In this document: piece by piece, positions 54,936-63,712 of the stretch
Layout: the number at the start of each line of letters is the position of its first letter
Numbering within the stretch: position 1 is the first letter of the stretch
NCBI GenBank assembly: GCA_031761405.1
Contig: JASEVX010000099.1
Span: 62,001 to 126,000, forward strand
Source of the DNA: Serripes groenlandicus
Lineage: Eukaryota; Mollusca; Bivalvia; Cardiida; Cardiidae
Direction: 5' to 3'
Length of the DNA: 64,000 nt
Translations under genes and position numbers: made by a program
Notes under the pieces: generated by a model
What the model was told of the DNA's origin: nothing
Seen by the model: the letters and a program-made list of their open reading frames with translations, nothing else
Database searches by the model: none

Positions 54936-56930
54936 CTATACAGGCATCCCATACAGCCTCCGCGCATTCTCCTCTGTAATGCGCAGAAGCTCTTCCCAGG
55001 TTTCAGGCCGCACATGGCTGATCACACGCGCGGTAGAGCCTACTTGTGGCGGGGTTGAAGCCTGCTTTCCAAAGCCGAAGAAAGGGGCATCCGTTTCTAT
55101 TAGAAGCCTCTTTGGATCCAAGCTCCGTAGAGCTTCAGCCTGGTTATCCCGGAAACTCGCGACCAACCCAGTAAACCCAAAGCAGATGTTTGGGAACGCT
55201 CGGATCCATGCGTCCCTTGTGGCTTCACTACCACTGAAGCAGTGCAGGTGAATAGGCTGCTCCCTTGGCACAACTCCCTTCAGGTGGTAAAGGAGTTCCA
55301 ACATCTCCGTCTTGTCATCGCGGCTATGAAGCACCAGCACTTTTTCTGGCGTCAGACACTCTACTGCGCGATCCAAAACGGTATGTTGGATGTCCCAAGT
55401 GGCTGGATCCGTCTTATGATGATCCAAACCCACTTCTCCAAGGGCGACAACTCCTTCCAGGCGTAGGCATTCCTGGAACTTGGTCCAGTCCTGCTCATCG
55501 ACATTCTTTGCCAGCTTTGGATGGATTCCGATAGCCACCCCTACCCCCTCCGAAACAAGCGTGGCAACTTCATCTTGGTCTGGATAACTGGGGGGGGGGG
55601 GATCGCAAAAGACTGCAATTCCCCCAGTCACCAAAACCTCATCCCCGGTCTCTGGTGCCACGACTTTAAGGGCCTCTTTATAGGTGAGATGACCTCCAAG
55701 CCTGTTCCGGAGGCGGTCCAGGTGGAAATGGCTATCAAAGGCCCTTGGTCTGTCCTGCAGTGGTACAGAGATAGCGGGAAAGTTATCCCGTAACTCTGCC
55801 TGCGTCCGTCTGTCCAGGCATCCCATCACCACCAAGAAGATGCGCCAGTGTATGAGGAGGGCTGGCGAGTTCATGGGGTCAACCGTGAAGACATCTGGCT
55901 TGTCATTGCCCATCACACTACAGAGATCCTCTGCTGCCCTGACGAATTGCCTGGAGTACTGCAGACAGCCTTTTGTGACCATCTGCAGATCATTAATGAA
56001 TTTTGTCAGCTTCCCTGTATCCAGACAACTCACTATTTGGTTGGTTACCAGGAGTAGCAGGTTCAATCTCGATCTGGTGATCTCTGTAGTGGGTCCGCGT
56101 CGGTTATCCAGGACTCCCGGGAGGTGCACACTGAACGCATGTGACCACGAAACTTTTTCCCCACAGCCAGGAATAGGGCAAAGCGATGTGTCCACCCCCT
56201 TCCTTGCCATCCATGGTTCCTCGAACCTCTTCTTCTGGACTGGTTGTCCAACCGGAGACCTATCTTCCCATGATCGTCTTCTACCCTTGTTAGACGGTTT
56301 CTGAATAGCCCTATCACTCCTGTTCTGGCGTCTATTCGTATCCCCAGAGTGATGAACATGCCTCCTGTCTCTCGACTCTTTCCGGATGTCAGATGTCCCT
56401 CTTTCCTCTCTATCCATGGCTTTCTCCGTGTCCTTGACTGTGGCTGGTGCTCTGTCCACCTCCATAGCCGTATCTACAATTGCCTTATTCAGGACTGCGT
56501 CGATCTGTGAGGTTATTTCCTCTATATTGGATTCCTGACCACAGCCCATATCCATCACAACCCTATCGATCGTCTTTCCCTCCATGAGCCGGATGTCTCT
56601 AGACTGGCTGGCTTGCTGGGAGCTCGATGGCCGGGATCGGCGAGAGACCTTTGTGATCTTCTCGTCGATCCACTGTTGGCTATGGAACTGCATCTGATCC
56701 GCATCCCCAGCAACCAACTGTAGCCATCGTCTCTGTCCCTGGTCCTTAGCAATATTCACTCGTCCCAAAAGTAAGGGGATCTGTTTTTCCGCCAACTGTT
56801 CACCCAAGAGAATTGTCTTTACCAGGTCTCTGGACGCTAATAGATGCCCGTCCTTAGTGGCCTGGCGGATCTCTTTGGTGGAAGTCATAGTTGTCTGAAA
56901 ACAAAAAAACCGATAACAGCCGTCTGTCAT
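54936..56930 (-). CDS. ORF3: C2H2 finger and TatD-family nuclease domain
   Basis: 664 codons, five bases after the pol stop and in another frame. Residues 1-245: charged, no domain seen. Residues 251-269: C2H2-like finger (C251, C256, H264, H269). Residues 398-663: a complete TatD domain. Metal ligands: DSHFHLD (H401, H403), GEVGLDHH (E499), LHSR (H535), HLHCFSG (H563), ETDAPFF (D614). TatD enzymes are metal-dependent DNases or exonucleases acting in DNA repair and degradation. A pyrimidine-rich TTTTTTTGTTTTCAG acceptor lies inside the 5' end, followed by Met15, so a spliced RNA starting at MTSTKEIRQ is likely. There is no signal peptide or membrane segment, so it is not an envelope. A C-run encodes a PPPP insertion (443-446). 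Roles in cDNA processing or against host DNA are speculation. Confidence 0.93.
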   Translation of the reverse strand: MTDGCYRFFCFQTTMTSTKEIRQATKDGHLLASRDLVKTILLGEQLAEKQIPLLLGRVNIAKDQGQRRWLQLVAGDADQMQFHSQQWIDEKITKVSRRSRPSSSQQASQSRDIRLMEGKTIDRVVMDMGCGQESNIEEITSQIDAVLNKAIVDTAMEVDRAPATVKDTEKAMDREERGTSDIRKESRDRRHVHHSGDTNRRQNRSDRAIQKPSNKGRRRSWEDRSPVGQPVQKKRFEEPWMARKGVDTSLCPIPGCGEKVSWSHAFSVHLPGVLDNRRGPTTEITRSRLNLLLLVTNQIVSCLDTGKLTKFINDLQMVTKGCLQYSRQFVRAAEDLCSVMGNDKPDVFTVDPMNSPALLIHWRIFLVVMGCLDRRTQAELRDNFPAISVPLQDRPRAFDSHFHLDRLRNRLGGHLTYKEALKVVAPETGDEVLVTGGIAVFCDPPPPSYPDQDEVATLVSEGVGVAIGIHPKLAKNVDEQDWTKFQECLRLEGVVALGEVGLDHHKTDPATWDIQHTVLDRAVECLTPEKVLVLHSRDDKTEMLELLYHLKGVVPREQPIHLHCFSGSEATRDAWIRAFPNICFGFTGLVASFRDNQAEALRSLDPKRLLIETDAPFFGFGKQASTPPQVGSTARVISHVRPETWEELLRITEENARRLYGMPV

Positions 56931-56935
56931 ACCTG

Positions 56936-59900
56936 TTAATTGCGGCAGATATCACACCAGAATTTGTCTATATCCAGTGCATCCCAAGCCGTGACATTGA
57001 CGCATGAGCCATGGAACCATTCATCGCATCCATCACACTGTATCATAAATCTGCCCTGCCATGGTTTTCTACATTTGCAGTAAGTGATTTTATCTTTTCC
57101 ACCCACCTCATTCTCATGAGTTGGGTTTACTAACCACTTTTCTATCCATGCCGGGACAATTCTGTCTCGACACCTTTTCAATCGGTCATGGTTAGTCACG
57201 AACATCGACTTTCGAAGTTTTACCCTGTATAAGGACGCCGATATCTTTTGAACAACCACAGCAGGGCCTTTCCATGGAGGGGATAATTTCTTACATTGCC
57301 CCTTCTTTGATGCAGAGTCGAGTAGATATACCAGATCCCCCGACTTGTATGAATTCTCTAAAATCCGTACATCATAGTCCCGCTTCATTCTCTTCAATGA
57401 AGTTTTCAATGTATCCCTAGCCGCATTGTACGCTGCTTGAATATTTTTCATCAAAGTAGCCACATATTCCTCTGTTGTTATAGGTTGAGCAGCTCTACTT
57501 GGGAACATTAAATATGCTGGTGAGTTCACTTCTCTACCAAGCATCAATTTGTTGGGCGAGAACCCGGTGCTTCTATTTACTGCACTCCTTATTGCCCCTG
57601 CAATTTGTTGAAGGTGCAGATCCCACTGTTCCTGTGAATCCCCGATATAGCATCTCACAGCATCCATCACAGTGCGGTTAAAGCGCTCAACTTGACCATT
57701 CGCCGATGGCCGATATGGCGTTGTCCTAGCTTTATGGATCTTTAACACTTCACACATTGCAGTGAAGAGTTTTGACTCAAAATTTCTACCTTGGTCCGTA
57801 AATACTTGGAAAGGGTAGCCAAAACGGGAAAAGAAGTTATCCACTGCTGCTTTGGCTGTAACCTCTGCTGTCTGGGATGGTAATGGTACACACTCAACCC
57901 ACTTGGTGAATTGGTCCACCATCATCAGAATGTACTCATTGTCCCTGGGGGTCTTAGGTAATGGCCCCAGGAAATCTAGGTGAACTCGTTCCATAGGAGC
58001 ACTTGCTTGATACACTTGCATTGGGGTGTGACCATACTGACTTGTCTTCTTGTTTTTACTACAAGTTGCACAGGTAGCGATATAGTTTGTAATATCGACC
58101 CCCATTCCCCTCCAAAAAAATCTTTCTTTCACTCGCGCCTTTGTCCTTGCTACACCCTGATGACCCGCTGAGGGCAAATCATGATTCAACCGGATAGCTT
58201 CGGTTTTGAAGTCATGCGGTATTACGAGATCTTTTTCAGAATCGTTTTCTCGTTGATGAAACAGTAACTCACCAATCAGCAAAAAACTCTCCTTGTCCAG
58301 CCAATATGCTTTAGCACATGGACTTGAAAGAAACAAATCCTTCTCAGTGGGGCTAGTTGACCCATTTATAGATTCAAAAATGAACTTGAGATCTTTATCA
58401 TTTCTTTGTGCTGCTTTAACATCCTCCATGTTAATGACCCAACACAAACATGCTTCAGGGGCTTTTACCCCTACCCCACATACCTTGACAGTGTAGTCTC
58501 CATCTGATGCCACAATGTCAATGTATACATCCTCTGGACCGCCCTGGTCCCACTGCAAAAGGTTTTGCACCCTTGGTGCTCCCTTGGCCCCATGTTGAAC
58601 TCCTTGGCTACAGTCTAACTTAGTGCTTGAACTTCCACTGTCCACCGTCTTGCCATTTTCACATTGAACCTGGCTTATTTTTGAACTTCGCGTCGAACCA
58701 GACATGTGGCCTATATCACTCCGTGATACAATGGAGATATCAGCCCTGGCATCATATGCCTCCGCTGTCTGATCACCCTTATCACCCTGTGCCCTATAAC
58801 CACCCAACCGTGAGGCGATCGGCTCCCCCACATGACAGTCGCCCCCGGCAGCCAGATCCCTAGCGGAGCTACCGCATATAATCCCTGCTGACCCCAGCGC
58901 TGTCAATGGAACCGCATCATCAACTTCCCGGGTAAAAGCTCCCCATCGGCTGTCTGCTCTCTCGCAGTAAATGCAACCCCCACAAGGTAAATCTCTCAGT
59001 GGAATACCAGCTGTGTACATTTGGCACTGCCCCTCTGGCGCTGGTTTTCTAGACAAGGCATCAGCATTGTCATGCTTTTTGCCAGGTCTATGTATAAGTT
59101 TCATGTTATACTGAGATAACTCCTCCATCCACCTTGCTAATTGCCCCTGTGGCTCACGAAAATTCAATAACCATGTCAAGCTTGAATGGTCGGTACGAAC
59201 AGTAAACGCTCTTCCAAGCAAGTAGTGCCTGAATTGCCTTGTGAACCTCACAATGGCCAAGAGTTCTTTCCTAGTTGTGCAATATCTCCGCTGTTCTTTA
59301 GTTAAAGAATAGCTGCCATATGCAACAACCTTTTCTTCCCCTTCTTGAACCTGCAAAAGCTCTGCCCCTATGGCCAGATCTGATGCATCAGTATCGAGAA
59401 TGAAATCTCCTTCCTTCCTTGGTAATGCTAAAACTGGTGGGTGCGTGAGAGCCTGTTTCAGGTAATCAAAAGCCTGCTGCTGCTCCTTTTCCCACTTAAA
59501 ATTGTTTTTTCCTACTGCTGCATACAGAGGTGCTGAACGCAGCGAGAAATCTTTCACGAAACTCCTATGGTAATTTGCCAGGCCCATAAAGCGCTCTACA
59601 TCTTTGGAGCAATTTGGTACGGGCCAACCTGACACAGTTTCAGTATCTGCTTCTGACATCGCCAGTGAGTCTCTGCTAACTTTTCTACCAAGGAATTCTA
59701 CCTCTCTTTGGAAAAACACACATTTCTTTGGCTTAAGCTTTAGGCCATGCTGCCGAAAACGCTTAAATGTCTCACCAAGATTATGAAGGTGAGATTCGAA
59801 GTCCTGTCCCATGACTAAAATGTCATCTAGGAATGCCAGGACTGTTTTCCAACACAAACCTCTCATCACGAGGTTCATCACCCTAGAATATGTTGCGGGA

Positions 59901-61237
59901 GCATTGCAGAGTCCGAAGCCCATCTTTACATGCTCAAACAATCCATACTTAGTGTGGAATGCTGTTTTGCGCCTGTCTTCTTCTTTGACGGTGACCTGCC
60001 AATATGCTGAATTGGCATCCAGTTTTGAAAACCAAACATTGCCTGACAATGTATCTAGGCAATCGTCAACCAACGGCAATGGGAAGACATCTTTGATAGT
60101 AACATTGTTGACAGCGCGGTAATCAATACACCATCTGACATTTCCATCCCGCTTTCGTATTAGAACAGGAGAGGAAGCCCAATCAGAGATTGATTCTTGA
60201 ATCACCCCTGCCTTTAACATTTTCTTTAAATGCGTCTCTTCTTCACCCGCAAAACAAGCTGGTGTACGCCTAAGCCTTTGTTTGATAGGCTTAGCGTCCC
60301 CTGTGTCTATCATGTGTTCAATCTCAGTGAATGTCCCGAGATCAAACTCATCTTTCGCAAACACATCTTCATAGCAGTTCAGCATATGCGCTAGGTGCTT
60401 TTTGTGCTCTTCCGTTAAGTGTTCTGCTGACTTCTTGAACGTGTCTTCTAAATGCTCTGGAACAGTATTTTGTGTTTCTGTTAAACACTCCCGAACCTCT
60501 TGAACACTATAACTTTCCTCATTTTCTGGGATAAACTCCCCGACCGGATATGCTCTCCCAACCTCACGGCCCTTTTTCATTGTGAGATACCTGTCTGATG
60601 TATTCACAATGCACATGAAAGGATCAGTTCCTGTATGCCTTACTACTCGGGGACCAAAAACTTTAAGGTTTTCACATGGTTCAATGAAATAATCTGGAAG
60701 AGAGACATTCATTTTGCATTTCATACGTACCACCGACTGTGGCGGTACAATACGCCTGTATGCCACTGTCACCCGAGCGACCTGTGGATTCCCCTCTCCA
60801 TCCCCCATACTCATGGTTATCTCCTCACCCTCGTACGTTAAAGTCCCATTTCCCATGTTCAATACAGCAGCCCCCTTGGTAAGGAGGTCAACTCCAAACA
60901 ACATGTCCTGATCAATAGGAGCTACATAAATTGGACCGTTGTAATGTGAACTACCAATCTTTAACTTAATCGGACCTGCAACAAACCCCATCATTGAAAG
61001 CTGACGCCCAGCAGTATCTAGTTTGACATTACGTAATTTCGGAGGTGGCTTTCTCAATTTTGAGAAAACCCGATCCAAAACAATCGTCACTTCTGCTGCA
61101 GAGTCGACTACTGCCTCAACTTGATGTTCCCCGATAAGTACAGGGATAGTGAATGTTGAGGCTGATCTCAACATACACACTTTGACTGGCAGATCCACAT
61201 TTTTGCCTTCAGACACATCTTTTGATGTAGAAATCAC
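56936..61237 (-). CDS. pol: Pol: protease, RT, RNase H, integrase, PHD finger
   Basis: 1433 codons counted from a GTG; the frame is open upstream to about 61427 and is probably reached by -1 frameshifting from gag. Protease VVDSAAEVTIV (D45). RT: WCIDYRAVNN, FSKLDANSAYWQV and VLAFLDDILV (FLDD 469-472). RNase H: D615/D617, E658, D683. Residues 740-900 are a long linker with CGGCIYC. Integrase: HHCC at H1019, H1026, C1056, C1059, then D1088, D1148, E1184 (D,D35E). A GPY/F-like stretch (PPWKGPAVVV) follows. Residues 1387-1431 form a PHD finger, C4-H-C3: C1387, C1389, C1401, C1404, H1409, C1412, C1428, C1431, with WFHG and FWC. PHD fingers read histone H3 tails, so it may steer integration as chromodomains do. 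All catalytic residues are present. Confidence 0.95.
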   Translation of the reverse strand: MISTSKDVSEGKNVDLPVKVCMLRSASTFTIPVLIGEHQVEAVVDSAAEVTIVLDRVFSKLRKPPPKLRNVKLDTAGRQLSMMGFVAGPIKLKIGSSHYNGPIYVAPIDQDMLFGVDLLTKGAAVLNMGNGTLTYEGEEITMSMGDGEGNPQVARVTVAYRRIVPPQSVVRMKCKMNVSLPDYFIEPCENLKVFGPRVVRHTGTDPFMCIVNTSDRYLTMKKGREVGRAYPVGEFIPENEESYSVQEVRECLTETQNTVPEHLEDTFKKSAEHLTEEHKKHLAHMLNCYEDVFAKDEFDLGTFTEIEHMIDTGDAKPIKQRLRRTPACFAGEEETHLKKMLKAGVIQESISDWASSPVLIRKRDGNVRWCIDYRAVNNVTIKDVFPLPLVDDCLDTLSGNVWFSKLDANSAYWQVTVKEEDRRKTAFHTKYGLFEHVKMGFGLCNAPATYSRVMNLVMRGLCWKTVLAFLDDILVMGQDFESHLHNLGETFKRFRQHGLKLKPKKCVFFQREVEFLGRKVSRDSLAMSEADTETVSGWPVPNCSKDVERFMGLANYHRSFVKDFSLRSAPLYAAVGKNNFKWEKEQQQAFDYLKQALTHPPVLALPRKEGDFILDTDASDLAIGAELLQVQEGEEKVVAYGSYSLTKEQRRYCTTRKELLAIVRFTRQFRHYLLGRAFTVRTDHSSLTWLLNFREPQGQLARWMEELSQYNMKLIHRPGKKHDNADALSRKPAPEGQCQMYTAGIPLRDLPCGGCIYCERADSRWGAFTREVDDAVPLTALGSAGIICGSSARDLAAGGDCHVGEPIASRLGGYRAQGDKGDQTAEAYDARADISIVSRSDIGHMSGSTRSSKISQVQCENGKTVDSGSSSTKLDCSQGVQHGAKGAPRVQNLLQWDQGGPEDVYIDIVASDGDYTVKVCGVGVKAPEACLCWVINMEDVKAAQRNDKDLKFIFESINGSTSPTEKDLFLSSPCAKAYWLDKESFLLIGELLFHQRENDSEKDLVIPHDFKTEAIRLNHDLPSAGHQGVARTKARVKERFFWRGMGVDITNYIATCATCSKNKKTSQYGHTPMQVYQASAPMERVHLDFLGPLPKTPRDNEYILMMVDQFTKWVECVPLPSQTAEVTAKAAVDNFFSRFGYPFQVFTDQGRNFESKLFTAMCEVLKIHKARTTPYRPSANGQVERFNRTVMDAVRCYIGDSQEQWDLHLQQIAGAIRSAVNRSTGFSPNKLMLGREVNSPAYLMFPSRAAQPITTEEYVATLMKNIQAAYNAARDTLKTSLKRMKRDYDVRILENSYKSGDLVYLLDSASKKGQCKKLSPPWKGPAVVVQKISASLYRVKLRKSMFVTNHDRLKRCRDRIVPAWIEKWLVNPTHENEVGGKDKITYCKCRKPWQGRFMIQCDGCDEWFHGSCVNVTAWDALDIDKFWCDICRN

Positions 61238-61302
61238 TTTTTCTGGAGATTTATTCTCCCTTTTCCCTGAAGGGCTAACGGGATTTTTTGCTTTGAAAAC
61301 AT

Positions 61303-62880
61303 TTAACTGGTTTTCCCCTGGGGAGCCCTCGTATCTGGATTGTAGGGTCGGGATTCGGCCCCTGTTGCCGACCCATTGTCGTTTAAAGACTTCTTCAAAG
61401 GGAATTCTCTATCACAAATCCAACATTTACCCCTAGGTTTTCTAGTTAGCCCATTACCTTTCCATCTCCCCTGTGATTCATTTCTACTCTTTAATTTCTC
61501 CTTTACATCCGCCATTTCCAGTTGTAACTGTGCGATCATAGATTCAACAGATTGTGTTGATCTATCCTTATTTTGTACTGCACTGACTTGCACACTGTCC
61601 TCATAATCTGTAGCACTTGATGACGGACTCTTCTTTACACGGTGCTTCATTGCTTGTTTAGAATGTTGAAACAAACAAACTTCATTTATTGCATCCTCAA
61701 TTGTTAAAAATGACTGCATGAATACGGCATGGCCTGCCTCTGCATCCAGAAGGCCCTGACAAAATCTAGCAATCGCTTGCTCATTAGAGTACTTTTCCGG
61801 AAGTTGCCGGAAAGCCTCAGTTGCAAGTGACTGCACCCTATCTGCCCATTCTTCAAGAGATTCTACCTTTGTTTGTAAGGCTAGGTAGAATTTAGCCTGC
61901 GCTGCTGCCGGTAATTCTTCAGCTCCAAATCGTTGGTCCAGTTTACGCATCATTTTACGATACGACATGTTAGGGTCACGCCTCAGCAACATTGCCCCAT
62001 ACGACAATGCCTGATCTGTCAGACAATGTATAAGGCAATCTTTGCAATCTATTTCTGTCCATTCACTGGCCTCAGCATACCTATGAAATTTTAATTGAAA
62101 TGCATGCCAATTAGTCTTACCATTATAGGTAAGAGTCTTCGGCAGCCTTTGGACGGCTAAAATACATGCCTTTTGTACTGCCCCATAGTGCTTTCGTCTC
62201 CTAACACGCTGTGTATAACTCTCGTCTTCCTCACTCGAACTCTCATACTCAGTCATATGTCTAGGTACATGTGCCCTATGCGGCACGCGCACCCCTTGAC
62301 TTGAGTGATTCTTCTTTTTGGCTTGCGTTACATTCCATCCAGCCGCCTTGCTCTCAGAGTCAGACTCGCTACAAACATGCCTATCATGTTTGTTATCTGC
62401 CTGCTTCATGTCACCTACATGTTGTAAGACCTGGTTCAAAGTTGCTTCCATTTTCACAATTTGTGCCTCTGGTGAATGATCAGGCAAATCATACCCTGGG
62501 ACACCTGGCAAGTCTGATATGGCTCTTTCCATATCTCTTTCTCCCAATTTATTCATTGTCAGATGATGGATGACTGATAAGCCAGCCTCACTCCCTGAGT
62601 TTGCTGAATCTATGCCACTGTCAACCTGGGTCCCCACCATTCTCTGATTTGTCTTGAGATGGCGGGGTCTAAAATCTATCATAGCTGCCATATCCTCGGG
62701 TATATCCTCCCGCAGAATGGCTTCCAACAAAGGGCGTGTAATATCAACACCCGCCTCCCTCAGTTTAATAATGCGTGATGCTAGCTCAGGACCAATACCT
62801 CTGATAACACGCAGATCTCTAGCATCACAGGAGTTGACCAAGATAATAATATCAGGTTCCTCATCAGTGGGGTATGACAT
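61303..62880 (-). CDS. gag: Gag with N-terminal helix-hairpin-helix
   Basis: 525 codons. Residues 14-43 read LVNSCDARDLRVIRGIGPEL and ASRIIKLREAG, a helix-hairpin-helix of ComEA style (N..t...L..i.GIG..lA..Ii..R); such motifs bind DNA without base preference. Residues 100-235 are acidic and serine-rich. Residues 235-410 are the Ty3-type capsid (KTNWHAFQLKFHRYAEASEW, LRRDPNMSYRKMMRKLDQRF, ESLEEWADRVQSLA). The end has a lone CWIC pair in a basic patch instead of a full CCHC knuckle. The slippery heptamer lies at codons 498-500. It is the first ORF after the 5' LTR leader (418 bp). Confidence 0.93.
   Translation of the reverse strand: MSYPTDEEPDIIILVNSCDARDLRVIRGIGPELASRIIKLREAGVDITRPLLEAILREDIPEDMAAMIDFRPRHLKTNQRMVGTQVDSGIDSANSGSEAGLSVIHHLTMNKLGERDMERAISDLPGVPGYDLPDHSPEAQIVKMEATLNQVLQHVGDMKQADNKHDRHVCSESDSESKAAGWNVTQAKKKNHSSQGVRVPHRAHVPRHMTEYESSSEEDESYTQRVRRRKHYGAVQKACILAVQRLPKTLTYNGKTNWHAFQLKFHRYAEASEWTEIDCKDCLIHCLTDQALSYGAMLLRRDPNMSYRKMMRKLDQRFGAEELPAAAQAKFYLALQTKVESLEEWADRVQSLATEAFRQLPEKYSNEQAIARFCQGLLDAEAGHAVFMQSFLTIEDAINEVCLFQHSKQAMKHRVKKSPSSSATDYEDSVQVSAVQNKDRSTQSVESMIAQLQLEMADVKEKLKSRNESQGRWKGNGLTRKPRGKCWICDREFPLKKSLNDNGSATGAESRPYNPDTRAPQGKTS
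61381..61387 (-). promoter_or_regulatory. -1 ribosomal frameshift signal TTTAAAC
   Basis: The heptamer sits in gag phase as X-XXY-YYZ (codons ..T TTA AAC). Six bases downstream, GGGTCGG can pair with CCGACCC across a 16-base loop; AGGGG in that loop can pair with CCCC further on, as in an H-type pseudoknot. The -1 frame is open from 34 bases before the heptamer on into pol. Gag ends 26 codons later. Confidence 0.85.
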
Positions 62881-63282
62881 TGTGTATTGTATGAATTATC
62901 AACCACAAAAATAGGAATGACACAATGAGCACTGACTACTGAGTATCACAATAAAAAAACTCTGGAATTTATTTCAAAGTTTTTTGCAAAAGCCAACAAA
63001 ACTAAAAAAAAAATATATTAATATTCTCAGATTTCTCAGAATCAAATCAAAACCAAATTTTCCTCTTTCCCTCTGACTTCTTATAGCCAGCCTGAATCAA
63101 CAATAGGCTACAAACAGAAACAATGACAGAGTACTGGAAAAAAGTAGGCCCGAAAATGATATCCGAAAAACCAGCAATGGCGCCAGTCTATAATGGCGGA
63201 CACTTTTCCCCACGTCGATAATGTTTTCTTTCCCGTCTCACAGCTAATTTCGGCTATGACACGTTTGCAATGGGACGTTAAA

Positions 63283-63296
63283 CACCGCTGCCACCA
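63283..63296 (-). other. Primer binding site, tRNA-Leu type
   Basis: TGGTGGCAGCGGTG on the minus strand, one base after the 5' LTR, is complementary to a tRNA 3' end CACCGCTGCCACCA, which matches the acceptor and T-arm end of animal tRNA-Leu (AAG/TAG group). Confidence 0.85.
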
Positions 63297-63297
63297 A

Positions 63298-63515
63298 TAA
63301 AGTGCTTACCTGGTAGCGTCTATAAATAAGCAGTTAAATATGTTAGGGATAAGTACCTTATTTCTTCTAGTTAGTTGTAGTATTTGTACGGTCGACTTTC
63401 GGCTTCGCGTCCAAGTGTAAGAATGACCCGAGGTGCCCTCCCCCGCAACGCGCGCATCTCGCGGTGACGTCACTCGGTATTCCGGACATACCCGACTCAA
63501 GCCGATCGCACTACA
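63298..63515 (-). repeat. 5' LTR (218 bp)
   Basis: Identical by eye to 54576-54793. Preceded on the minus strand by ACCG, which also follows the 3' LTR: a 4-bp target duplication. Confidence 0.9.
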
Positions 63516-63590
63516 CGGTCCTAACTTTGGTGTTAGGACCGGTCCTAACTAAGACCGGCCTTAGGACCTTTGATAAAACGGCCCCCAGAA
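63516..63590. repeat. TTAGGACC palindromes and Harbinger-like terminus
   Basis: Reads GGTCCTAACTTTGGTGTTAGGACC, GGTCCTAACTAAGACC, then TTAGGACCTTTGATAAAACG and GCCCCC. On the minus strand it begins GGGGGCCGTTTTATCAAAGG, like the ends of Harbinger elements. It may be the 5' terminus of the transposon that holds the HARBI1-like gene. Confidence 0.5.
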
Positions 63591-63649
63591 GACTATATTC
63601 ATACAGGGTTGCTTCTTTGTGATTGAGACCATAACGGTGTCATTGTGAG

Positions 63650-63712
63650 CAATTTCTCTCGTTTTTTCAAATGTCGTCTGCTCAAGTTTTTTTAATATGA
63701 AGAAAGGGATAA
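63650..63712. repeat. Half MITE of the CCCTTTCCC family
   Basis: GTGAGCAATTTCTCTCGTTT, AAATGTCGTCTGCTC and GAAGAAAGGGATAAAT. The rest of the window to 64000 shows no gene. Confidence 0.5.

Larger units (their letters stand above)
54576..63515 (-). mobile_element. Complete Ty3/gypsy-type LTR retrotransposon carrying a TatD nuclease ORF
   Basis: 8940 bp: 5' LTR, tRNA-Leu primer site, gag, pol in -1 frame, a third ORF with a TatD domain, polypurine tract, 3' LTR. All three ORFs are uninterrupted and the two LTRs look identical by eye, so insertion is recent and the copy may be active. Its features beyond a plain Ty3 element are a helix-hairpin-helix motif in Gag, a PHD finger at the end of Pol, and the C2H2-TatD ORF in the place an env gene would take. 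It is inserted in the 5' region of the HARBI1-like gene, in the same orientation. Confidence 0.93.

Noticed and set aside
54936..56930. ORF3 as an envelope gene
   Set aside because: It has the env position, but no signal peptide, membrane segment or glycosylated ectodomain pattern, and a complete TatD domain instead.
54742..61606. Long plus-strand ORFs opposite the LTR element (for example 54742-55251, 55840-56304)
   Set aside because: They are antisense to gag, pol and ORF3, which have full domain support. No domain is visible in the plus-strand frames.
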